DNA of 64,000 nt from an uncultured Clostridia bacterium (GTDB lineage Bacteria; Bacillota; Clostridia; TANB77; CAG-508): the NCBI GenBank assembly GCA_947601495.1, contig CANQGE010000004.1, positions 1 to 64,000 on the forward strand, written 5' to 3'. Below are positions 17,449 to 29,500 of this stretch, one piece after another (position 1 is the stretch's first letter; each line of letters opens with the position of its first letter). Made by a program: the position numbers and the translations under genes. Under the pieces are notes generated by a model, which was not told the origin of the DNA, searched no databases, and worked only from the letters and a program-made list of their open reading frames with translations.

Positions 17449-20400
17449 GAAAATATAAGAAAATAATATTAAGTTTATTAATAACATTATTTGTAATATT
17501 AAACGTTACTTTCGTAGATAGAGTATTAGGAGCTTCTGAAACAGTACAAAATGGAAATGAATCAACAACAACAACAACTACTCCAGATGGAGAAACAGGA
17601 ACAGTTACTCATGGGAATGAAACAGGAGAAACAATTACTGATGAGGAATTAGAAGAAATAGATAAAAAAACCACATGGGATTCTCAAAAAACAAATAAGG
17701 GCTATAATGTTAAAAATGGTAACTGCGGAGATGTTCCTGGAGTTGGAGATAGATTTAGTTGGCTAGAATTAAAAGTACATGGCGACTGGCTTTGTGATGC
17801 AAAGGGAGTAACTTTATTAAATGAACAAGCAATTGGTGACTACAACGAATTTACAGAAGGAGCTGATATTGATGAAGCTAAATATCAGGCATATGCAGCT
17901 AAACCACGTACTTTAACAAGGTCAGTGGTTGAAACAGTTCACGGAACTACTCCAGCAGATCCAGTAAGAGCGTTTATATGTGCTTATGCTACGTGTCCGT
18001 CCGAAACCGAGTTTACAGCAGCACAAATTGCTTGGTGGGGTGGCAGTGCAGGAGGACTGGGAGAAGCTGCACAAGAATTTGGAAAGTATGTAAATGCTGC
18101 TGTTGAAGCAACACAAAAGGCAAGGGAAGAAGCTAAAAAGAATGGAGAAAAAATAGAAAAGAAAACAAAAGATGACTTTGGAAAAACAATACCAGATGGT
18201 TATTTTGATATAGATTACGAACCAAAATGGTATTTGGGAGAAGGAACAGAAGAGGATGATTCCTTAAAAAATCCAACAGTAAAATTTGATGAAATAACAA
18301 AATATGGAAATGATTTTGTTGTAGGAGATTTTGCTATAGATTATATTTATAATAAACTATTTGCATATATAACTAATATACAAATAGAAACAAATGACCC
18401 AGAGCACCCTATTTTAAAATTAGATAGACGGAGATGGTGGGGATTTTGAAATACTAGTAGAAAAAGAAGATTCTTGGACAGAAAATGGATTTCCTAGACC
18501 TAAAAGAAAGTTTCAATTTTTAATAAAAAATAAATATAATGCAACAAAAATAACAAATATTAATGTAGTATTTCATTATACAAATGGTAAAGGAGACTAT
18601 AAAGTAGTAGATACACATGCATGGAATGTAACATTTACTCCTTCTTGGAAAGAAAATGATGATGATGGTATTCCAAATAATGAAATTCAACATTATACAG
18701 TTCATTTGGAAGAAAAAGACACTCAACCAGGAGCGGTGGATCTTCATGGAGAAATTCAAACATTTCATGCAGTATTAAATAGGCACTCTATCAAAGAATC
18801 TCAAATAGAAGTTGAAAAATATGTTAATGATATAACAGATACTGAAGAAAATCCAAAGGGCTTAGATATAGATAAATTTTTTGAATTCGAAATAACAGTA
18901 GATGGTGCAAACGAAAAAGACCCAGAAATTATTAGGGTAAAAGCAGGATCTAAAGCTGTATCTAGAGTTTATACATGGGGAGAAGATGATCCAACAGAAG
19001 AATATGAATGTCCAAAACCATACTGTGGCATGACGGGCAAAAAAGAAAAAAATGGAAAAACTAAAATACCAACATATACAGTAAAAGAACTTTTTGAAGA
19101 TGGAAGCTCGAAAGTAGTAGCTAGTGGTGAACTGCAAGATGGAATAACTGTTAAAAATAAAGTAATAAATAAAATAGAGCCTAAAACAGGTAGATTATTA
19201 ATTGAAAAAAGAGTAATAGATGCAGTCGGAAAATTAACAAATGTTCCAGAGAATGTTACTTTTACTTTTAATGTTACAGTAAAAGGTAAATTTAGATACT
19301 ACGATGATGAAACTGGATGGCGGAGAATATAAGGATCAGTCAGTAAACATTCAAGTTCCGGTTACATTTACATTTAATCAAGAAACACCAGAATCAACTA
19401 AAACAGTGGAAGTTGAGGATATAAAAAATAGAATAAAATGGTATGAAGAAGATCCAACATATTTTATAGAAGAAGTAAATATACCATCAAATTATGGTGT
19501 TACATCGATAAGTCAAAGTAGTGGAATTTTACAGCCATATACAGAATCAGACGAACCTATTTTGGTTGTAGCAACAAATACTATACAACCTGAACGAGGA
19601 AGAGTAGAAATTATAAAAACTTTAGAAAATTCTGAAAATATGTCAGAAGAAGACTTAAAAGCACTAACATTTGAATTTACTTTAAAAGTTGCTGGATTTG
19701 AAGAAGAAACTATAGTACTAGATAAAAATAGTATGGAAAAAACAGATACAGGATATAAATGGGTAGGAGAGTCAAAAATATATGAGTGGTTTGGTCTAGC
19801 TCCTGCATATGAAATTGTTGAAAATGTACCTGAAGGGATGCAAATAGACGAAGGTAGTCAATTAGCAGGTACACTTGTACCAGGCACTACAGAAACAGTA
19901 GGAGTTGTTGAAGATAGTATTAAAAATAGCTTTAAAGAGCCTAAAAAAGGAAAAATAAAAATAAATAAAAAAATAGAAGGAACAGACTTAGAGGATCAAA
20001 CATTTAATTTTGTTGTAAAGGTTACAGGAACATTTAAATATAGAGATATAGATTATAAAAATCAAACAATACAATTAGTCAATACAAATGCTGATTATGT
20101 GGTTCCTTTAGATAGTAAGGATACATATGATTCAGAAAACTTTGTTAAAATAAATAAAGATCAAGGCTGGGCTTGGGAGTCTGAAGAATTCTTATGGTAT
20201 GGAAGCGAACCAGAATATACAGTAGAAGAAAATTTAGCAGGTTTAGATGTTGACCACGTAGTTGATCCAAGTCACGGGTACTTAATAGATGAAGAAACAG
20301 TAAAAACAGAAGACCCCAATAATGCAGAAGGAATAACTGTTATAACAGCAGAAAACATTTCAGAAACTGACAAAGTAGGATATATTCACATTAAGAAGAC

Positions 20401-23400
20401 TTTAACAGATTCAGAAAAATGTTCAGAAGATTATATAAAAAGTTTAATATTTAAATTTAAAATTGAAGTAGAAGGTTATGAAACCAAAATAGTGGCTTTA
20501 AGACCAGAGTTAAAAAATGGTGAATGGGTTTGGGAGTATAATGGAAAATATGTATGGAAAGCAGAAGATTATCCTTCAAATCAAACACCAGCCTATACTA
20601 TTACAGAAGTTGACTTGCCAGAAGGAGTAACTTTTGAACAAGTAAACACAGACGACTCAACAGGAGTTACTGGAACTGGTGATAAATATGTAAAAGGAAA
20701 TTTAATAGAAAATAGTGTTTTAGAAGAAGAAATAATTTTAACAGAGTCAGCTTTTATAAATAAATTTGCAACAGATTATCATGGAGATTTAATAATAGAG
20801 AAAACAGTTACAGACGATTATTATGCTTTAGGAAATGAAGAAATTTTATTTAATGTAACTTTCAGCAGTGCGGGAGATTTTATTTGTAAATATGGTGGCA
20901 AAGAATATACACCTACAAATGGAAGTGTTACAATAGAAGTCTCTGTTAAATTTGAAAAAGATGGAGACACAGTTGCAAAAAGTTCACCTATAGACGTAAC
21001 ATGGTATGGAGAAGTTGCTCCAACATATATTGTAGAAGAACAAGAGTCTGATGTAGCAAAAGTTGTTTCTATGCACAATGAAACAGGATCTGTAAAAAAA
21101 GGAACAGAAGTAGTTGCAACATTTAAGAACGACCGTAAAAAAGTTGGTGGACGTTTCGAACTAGAAAAAGAATTTGTAGGAGTAGATGGTAATATATCAA
21201 TAGATAAAGTATTCCATTTTGATGTAACTTTAACTTTCTATAATTCTAATAAAGGAAAAGTAGAAGAATCAACAACTACTATTAGAGTTGATTTAAAAGG
21301 AGGAGAAAAATATACCTCTGATTATTATGAATGGAATGCTTCAGAAAAAGCACCAACGTATGTTGTAGAAGAGATTGACGAACCAGGATTTGAATCAGAC
21401 ATTGAAAATCCAAGTGGAAGTTTATCATCAGAAGAAACTGTTAAGGTTATAGCCAAAAACAAGCCAATTGATAAAACAGGAACCTTTAAAATAACTAAAG
21501 AAATCGTACCTAATAAATTTATTATAGACTCAGCAGGGGAATATACTTTTTCATTTAGGATAAGAATTGACGGAACATTTAAAATGAAAGATGAGCCAAT
21601 TCATTATAAAGAAAACGGATATTATGAATATGAAGCAAGTATAACAGTACCTAAAGGAGAGTTAGAATTTGATTATACATCACCACCTATTACTTGGTGG
21701 GGAGAAAAAGCACCTACGGTTACAGTAGAAGAAATTGAACTACCAAAAGGATGGAAACAAGTAGGTTCACCAAGTAATAATGGAGCTTCATTAAAAGAAA
21801 ATGAAGAAATTGAAATTATTTCTACAAACGAATTGCCTGCTTATCCAGAAATAGATTTAACAATAGAACTTGCAGGAAAAGTTTGGGAAGATGAAAAACA
21901 GGAAGAAGGAAAAAACACATTAGAATCAAGACCAAATGGTCAAATTGATGACGGTGAATTAGCTATACAGGGAGTAGAAGTATATGTCTATAGAATAGCA
22001 TTAGATAGTGACAATAAAGAAGTTCATAGAATGCTAGCAAATGGCTGTGATGACAACTTAAAAGCTACATTAACATATCCAATAATAACTAATTCTAGTG
22101 GAGAGTGGAAAGCTCAAGGAATAGAATTATCGGCTATGACAGAAGAAGAGAAAAACGCAGGCGGTGAAAGAGTAAGATTTGATGTAGAATTTGTTTATGA
22201 TGGACAAACTTATGAGCCAACAACATTTTTAGCTAAAGAAGGATATGATTCTACTGGGCTAGCAGCTTATATAGAAGGAAAAGCTGAAGACTATATGGAA
22301 GCTGATCTTTCTGAAAGAGATGAATATTGGTGGAATAAATCTATGGCAAAAGAAACGGAGACAGAAAGAGAAGAAGTAAATGATAGAATTCAAAAAATAA
22401 ATGGAAATACTTCTATAAATGGTAAAGGTGAAACTATAGGAACAGTAAGTGGAAACGAAAGTGAAAACAATGTAAATTATTTAGCTGATGTATCAAATAC
22501 GAGTAGTACAAGCAAGTTAAGGTCACAACTTATGACAACAGATGAAAACGGAAGAGTATATGATGTATTCAAAGCCAAAGCATCAACTTTAGCAGGTGAA
22601 TTAAGCTATCCATTTGATGAACATATGCACCTGGAAAGTACTAATGTTACTATAACAGATTTGGGTGTAAAATATGAATTTAAATATTCAGCTACATATG
22701 AGTATTGTTTAAACATTAACTTAGGATTAGTAAGAAGAGAAACAGTAGATGCGGAAGCAACTAAAGATTTAGTTTCAGCTAAAGTAATAGTTGATGGAAA
22801 AGAACAAGAATATATATTTAATAAACTAGAAGATATTATAAAAAGAAATTCAGACCAAAACTTTGGAAATTACCAATATGAAAGAGAAATAGGATATGAA
22901 TTAGGATTATACAAAACAGATTATTTCTATCGAGCAGAAATGTATAAATCAAATCTAGAATTATATAGTGCAATGAATGACTATTATAAAAATATATTTG
23001 AAAATACAGAATATGGAGCAGAAGACTCAGAATTAGATGTATATTTAACATATAAACTTAGTCTATATAACTCTTCAAAAAATTATACAATAAAGATAAA
23101 TGAAGTAGCTGATTACTACGATAGTTCTTTTGAAGGACCTATAAATATAGATACTAAAGAAATGGTAGATGAAAAGATAGAAAATGTAATAAAGCCAGAA
23201 AAAGAAGTTACAAAAGATAGTGATATTGATAATCCAAATGCATATTGGAAAAAACAAGAAAAAGAAAATCCAGAAGAGCTAGACAGCAAATACATAGACC
23301 CAGAAGGAAGCTCACCAATGGAAATCGAATGGAAGACTGTTGAAAGAAATATACATTCTTCTGATGGCAGAACATATAATAAAATGACTTTAGAACCAAA

Positions 23401-26260
23401 AGATTTAGAACTAGATAGTGGAGAAAGAGCAGAAATTTATGTAACATTTAAATTAAGAAAAGATGATATTAATGGAATTAAGGACTCAATTATTTTAGGA
23501 GAAAAAGCAAATATAGTAGAAATTTCATCATACTCTACATTTTATAGCGATAGAACAAAAGAAGATGAAAATGGAAACGAAGTACTAGTAAATGCCGGAA
23601 AGATTGATATGGATTCAGCACCAGCAAATGCAAATATAGAAGATTATAATGAAAGAGCATGGTATGAAGATGATACAGATATAGCTCCATCATTAAAATT
23701 ATACTTAAAAGATGAAATAAGAGAAGTAAATGGTATTGCATGGGAAGATGACAAAATATCTGAAAACATAGCAACAGGAAATGGTGTTTTAGATAGTGAA
23801 GAAAATGTAATAGGAGGATTAACAACTGAACTTATAGAAAAAATAAATGTTCCAGTAACTGATGAAACTGGTAAGATAAAAAGAAATGCAGAAGGCAATG
23901 TTGAAGAATACACAGTATATGACTTTTTATGGCCAACTTCAGAATCTCTAAATTGCTTAGGTGGAAAAACAATTGAATCTTTAACAGGATTTGCAAGTAC
24001 AATTGAAACATCAAGAAATTTAGATGACACAGTCGGAACATATAGCTTCAAGGGAGTTCCACTAGGACAACATGTAGTAAGATTTTTATATGGAAATGAT
24101 AAAACTAGTTTGGAAGATCAAACAAAAGTAACAAAAGAACCAGCTCAAGCATTTAAAATAATTAGAGAAGGCGATAATGTAAGTGTAGTTAAAGCTAATG
24201 ATAGAATAAATACATCAAATTATGACGGAGATAAGATAAAAGAAACAATAAAAACAACAGATGAAAATGGAAAAGAAATAGAGCAGGAAATACCAGGAGC
24301 CACAGCAGCAGTATATAATGGTCAAGACTATAAATCAACAATCTATCAAGCTACAAAAGACCCAGAAAATGTAAATAATAATGAAGAGAATCCAAAAGAA
24401 GATAGAGATTCAGATGCTAAAGATAGTGAAACAAAAAGACTAGATGCAATAGCAAACTCACAGACTATAACAAATACAAATGGAAATGTTCTTCAGACAG
24501 CAAACGATATTGAAAAAATACATACCGAATTATATAATCAATATAGTATGTATGCTGATACAGATAGACTTATTTTTGAAATTGACAAGGATACTGATTC
24601 TGCTGTAAATGAGTTGAAGAGTGATAGCGAGACTAATTCCGAAGCAAATGGATCAAGTAATGATGAAGATATCGGCTCAGAAGCAAATGAGTCAAGCAAT
24701 GAAATGACTACTATTTACGGTAAAGATGTAACTGAATATATATATGAAAAAGTTGACTTTGGATTAATAGAAAGACCAGAAAATAATATAGTATTGGATA
24801 AACAAATAAACGAAATAATTCTAAAAACAAATGACGGAAAAGTAATATTTGATGCTATATATGATATTGCATATAGAGTAAATGATGAAAAAGATGAAAA
24901 CTTTGATTCTAATGCAAAAACTATAATTAAAAAACTAGATGATGATAAGTACTTATATGCTGACGTAACATTAAACACAGAGAAATCAGTAGGAATAGAT
25001 CAATTACAAGCAATAGACAAAAATGAAATAAAGCCTACAAATGCAAATTATTCTGGAACACAAAACTTTAGATTTATAAACGTAGATTCAGAAATTTTGC
25101 AAGGTACAACATTATCAATAAATTACTTAATTACAGCTTTAAATATAGGTGAACCAGATTACATGAATGAAGATTTTGCACAAGTTTTAAGTGAATCCGT
25201 TCAAGATTTTGATGTTAATCCAGATGGAACGATAACTTCAAAAGCTCCTACAGATCCAAAGAAAGCATTAACAACAAAACAAAAAATTCAAAAATTATCA
25301 ACTGAACTAAAAAAACTTGAATCAAAGGGAATTGATGTACATGAAAAATACTTAGGAAAATTCTATTATAATGGATATGAGTTAGACAAAGAAAAAACTA
25401 AGATACAATATGATGAAAATGGAAAAGCAAAAATTAAAGGAGATGAAGAAGGTACAGATATAATTGTAACAACAAAAATACGTCAATTAGTTGATTATGT
25501 GGATAATGATGCGGTATTTAATTCAACAGAAAATGAAGAAAATGACCACATTTGGAGAAATACAAATATAACAGAGTTATTAGGAAGTGGATTGGAAGAA
25601 AATAGATTAATAGATCCAAATGTATTACCAGTATTCCAAAAAGTAGATAAACATGAGGTTGATTATCTTGTAAAACAAGATGTGTTAACAGATCCAAGCG
25701 ATCCTTCAACATTAACAGGAAAATCAATACAAAGAGATAATTTAATACTAAGTGTGGACGATGATTCAGAACAAACCGTTATAACAGAAAGTGAAACACC
25801 ACCAGAAGAAACAGAAGATACACCAACAGTTGATACAAACAGTATAGTAAAATCAAATGCAGGATTTGAAAGAGAATTAGTACCTTATGATGTAGTAGAC
25901 TTAGAAGAAGACTTTGAATACACATCAAGCATCACACTAACAGTAAGCAAAACAGTAGCAGCACAAGATGATGCAGATAACTTATCATACGATAATATAG
26001 CCGAAATTGTTAAATATGAAAACTCAGTTGGTAGAAGAGATGAGGCAGCATTAGTTGGTAACGCAAACCCATTAATTGGAGAGTTTAAAACATCTTTAAA
26101 AGAAAGAGACGCAAGTGCAACAGAGTTAATTACATTTACACCACCAACTGGTATTGAAACACAAGAAGTAATGCAAACACAATTCTTAATAATAGTTATT
26201 AGCTCTCTTGTAATAGTAGTTATAGGAATAGTAATTATTAAGAAAAAAGTTCTTAAATAA
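17445..26260 (+). CDS. Giant thioester/CnaB-repeat surface protein B1, requiring two +1 frameshifts (CGG 18429 and CGG 19321)
   Basis: Three consecutive ORF fragments (17445-18449, ~18430-19332, ~19304-26260) collinear with intact B3. 8816 nt minus 2 = 2938 codons versus 2943 for B3. Signal peptide, WLCDAKG plus AAQIAWW thioester-type motifs, CnaB-like repeats, SdrD_B-like domain, C-terminal FTPPTG-TM-KKKVLK. Confidence 0.88.
18429..18431 (+). other. +1 recoding site 1 in B1: in-frame CGG (GAT AGA CGG AGA TGG)
   Basis: Zero frame stops at 18449; skipping C gives RGDGGDFEILVEKEDSWTENGFPRPKRKFQFLIKNKYNATKI, aligning with B2 and B3. Confidence 0.85.
19321..19323 (+). other. +1 recoding site 2 in B1: in-frame CGG (GGA TGG CGG AGA ATA TAA)
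   Basis: Zero frame stops at 19332; skipping C gives GEYKDQSVNIQVPV, aligning with GEYKEQTVEVPV of B3. Confidence 0.88.
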
Positions 26261-26270
26261 TTAAACCGAT

Positions 26271-26306
26271 AAAGTGGAAGGGAAATAAGCCCTTCCGCTT
26301 TTTTTA
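26271..26306 (+). terminator. Rho-independent terminator after B1
   Basis: AAAGTGGAAGGG-AAATAAG-CCCTTCCGCTTTTTTT. Confidence 0.9.
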
Positions 26307-26519
26307 TATAGAAATATTACAGAAAATGCTCTTTTATTACAAAAATACGGTAAAATGAGACTTTTCTTACGCAAAAAGAAAAAAGGCAAAAAGCATTAAA
26401 AATAACACAAAAAAGTAATCAAAACTTTATAATTTATACACAAAACTTTGAAAAACAAGTTCCGTAAAGTAATAGGGGTTAAAAACTTGAAACACTAACA
26501 AAAATGGCAATTTGCGGTA

Positions 26520-26547
26520 TTGATTTCTTCAAAAATATAAGTAAAAT
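26520..26547 (+). promoter_or_regulatory. Candidate promoter upstream of cassette 2 gene A
   Basis: TTGATT-16 nt-TAAAAT, conserved with cassette 1. Confidence 0.45.
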
Positions 26548-26593
26548 TATACATATATAAAAAAATAAATTACTGTAAGGAGTATTAAAGTTT

Positions 26594-29500
26594 ATGTGTA
26601 AGAGATTTTTAGAAAAACTTTTAGCAACAATCCTAATATTTAACTTAACTTTTGCAAACTTTGCGTTTGTAACTCAAAGTTATGCTGCTAGTTTTGCTGA
26701 AATGATTTTTGGAACATCAAGCGATACTGGAAGCAAAAATATTAGCTTTGATGCGTATTTTGAAGTGGAAGGAGAAAATGGCACTTCAATGGTTGGCGAT
26801 ATAAACAGCAAAAATTTATTTATAAATGCCAACTTAAATGTCGAGAAGGAAGGATATTTGCAAAACGCCAAAATTGAAATCGTTAGCGCAAACGATGAAG
26901 AATTAAACTTTGACATACGAGAAGAAATATCTGAAAATTCACAAGTGGTTCAAAGTGGCGAAAATGAGCAAGATATCACAAACCAAGTAGGAGATGTGCA
27001 AACAGGTGACGAACAAAACCAAGAAACACCAGCAGAAAGCACACCAAGTGGAACTTCATCAAACAAAACAGAAGTAGTTAAAGAAAGTGGGGACTTAAAC
27101 AAATTAGGTGAAACAACACAAAGCGGAACACCAAGTGAAACAAACACAGCTTCAAAAAGCGATAACGCAAATGGTATTGCAAATGAAACAACCGCTGAGC
27201 CAATAATCACAGTAGCACCAAGCACAACAGATTTAACTCATAAAATAGGAGAAGTTTCAAACCAAACAGAAGAAAGTTCAAAAAATGAAAACACTTCTGT
27301 AAATCAAACTGCTACAAATCAAACAGCAGAAGAAACAAATTCTGTTAAAAATACTGTTGAAGGCAATGTGGTAGAAAATTCTGTAAGTGAAAATCCAGAA
27401 GAAGGATCATCAAATGAAAACTCAGTAGAAACTCAAGCAAATGAAAATACAGCAGAAGTTCCAAATGATGAAACTCAAGCTGAAGAACCTGCTGAAAATC
27501 CAGAAAATAATGGAGAGCAAGCAGAAGAAGGAAATCAAGAAAGCGAAGAGCCTTCTACTGAAGAACCAAAAGAAAATGAAACAGTAGAAGATTTAATAAA
27601 AAATCAAGAATATTTAGAGAATTTTGAAAATAACACTTTACTTTTTAGCCAAATCGAAAAAGATTCAAAAATAGCTTTAAAAATACCAATTGAATACAAA
27701 AATGAAAAGTTCATAAAAGAGTCAAAGCTTTCTGGAGAATGTATAATAAGATTCACTGGAACATATGTAAACAACGAAGGAGAGCCAACAGATGTAGCTA
27801 AAGAGGTAAAATTAAAATTATCTTGGAAAGACGAAAGAAAAGCAAGTCTAGAAGAAGAAAAATCAAAATACATCACATATGAACAAGGCATAATATTCCA
27901 AACAGTTGAAAGAATAGATACTAGAGCTGAAGATAATGTAAAAACATTACCAATAGACGAAACAGTTCTAGAAATAGAAGCACCAATTATAAAAGACCAA
28001 AAACCATCTAAAATATCAGTGGTTGCAAACTCAACAGAAGGAACAAACGGACAAAAAATTGGAGAAGTAAAATTTGGAGAAGATAATTGGGAATATAGCG
28101 AAGAAGAAAACAAACTAAGAATAACAGTTAAAAACGAAAAACAAATGGTAGAAATAAATGAGTCTGAAGGAGAATATTTACAAGAGGGCGAGAAAAAGCA
28201 AGAAGAAAGAATTTATAATGGCTCAGGAATTGATGAATTCTTAGTAACATATACATATGGAAATGTTACTGTTGCAGAAAATGAGCAGATTCAAACATCT
28301 ACAAAAGCAGTAGCAAAAGTAACAACATTAAGTGCAGGAGATAACAAAACTTCATCAGTTGAAAAAGAAAGCACATATACATTAGAAGGAACAACAGGAG
28401 AAATAGTTTCATTACATGTAGATAATAATATGAAGGAAATAAGCAAAGCTTATGCATATGTAAACTACAACAATCCTGGAAAATATGAAACAGAAGTGCA
28501 AGAAGAAATGATAGTAAACATATCTTATAAAGATATTGTTGAAGGAATAGAAGTAAAAGATGTATCAAATGCATATGTAGATAAAGAAGGAAAAGAAAAA
28601 GAAACAAACGATATCTACTATAAAAAATTAAGTGTAAATAAAGAAAACTTCCAAAACATTTTAGGTGAATCTGGAGAAATTAGAATAAAAGATGAGGCCG
28701 GAAATTTAATTGGAATAATAAATAAAGATACAGGAGCAAATGAAGACGGAAACGTAGAAGCAGTATTTGCTCAAAAATGTTCTAAACTAACATTTGAAAT
28801 AACAAAACCAGTAGAAGAAGGAAACATAGTAATAAGCAAAGTAAAAGCAATTGGAGATGTAAGCGTAGATAAAAGCACATATAGAAATTTAGCAAAAATA
28901 ACATCAAAATCAAAAATTGAAGCTAAATATAGTTATGTTGAAGGAACAGTAAATGTTGCAGAAGTAACAACAGCTATAAATTTAGTAGATACAACAACAG
29001 AAGCTACTTTAAAAGTAAATAAAGATAGCTTATCAACCATGGAAACAAACACAGATATAGAATTAAGAGTAAAATTAAACAATGCAAAAGAATCTTCAGA
29101 TTTATATGGACATTCAGAATTTGAAATAGAACTACCAGAACCAATAGAAAATGTAGAATTAACAAACACAAAATTACTATATGGAGAAGGCCTACAAATA
29201 ACAGAAAGTAAGGTAGAAGGCAGAGTAATAAAAGTAACATTAGATGGAACTCAAACAGGAATAAACACAGGTGTATTAACAGATGGAACAAATATAGTAA
29301 TGACTGCAAATATAAAAGTAAATATGTATACACCAGCAAAACAAGAAAAAATAATTTTAAGATACACAAATGGTGAAGCAACAAACTATGTAGATGCCGG
29401 AGTTCAAAAAGTGGACATAGGCTTCTCTTCACCAACAGGACTTGTTGCAGTAAACAGCTTATCAAATTATGATAGCCAAGGCTCAGTTTTAACATCAATA

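Noticed and set aside
18429-18431. CGG reassigned to another amino acid or used as a stop
   Set aside because: Substituting any amino acid leaves the frame closed shortly downstream; only a +1 shift restores homology, and a stop reading would truncate FtsW and MinC.
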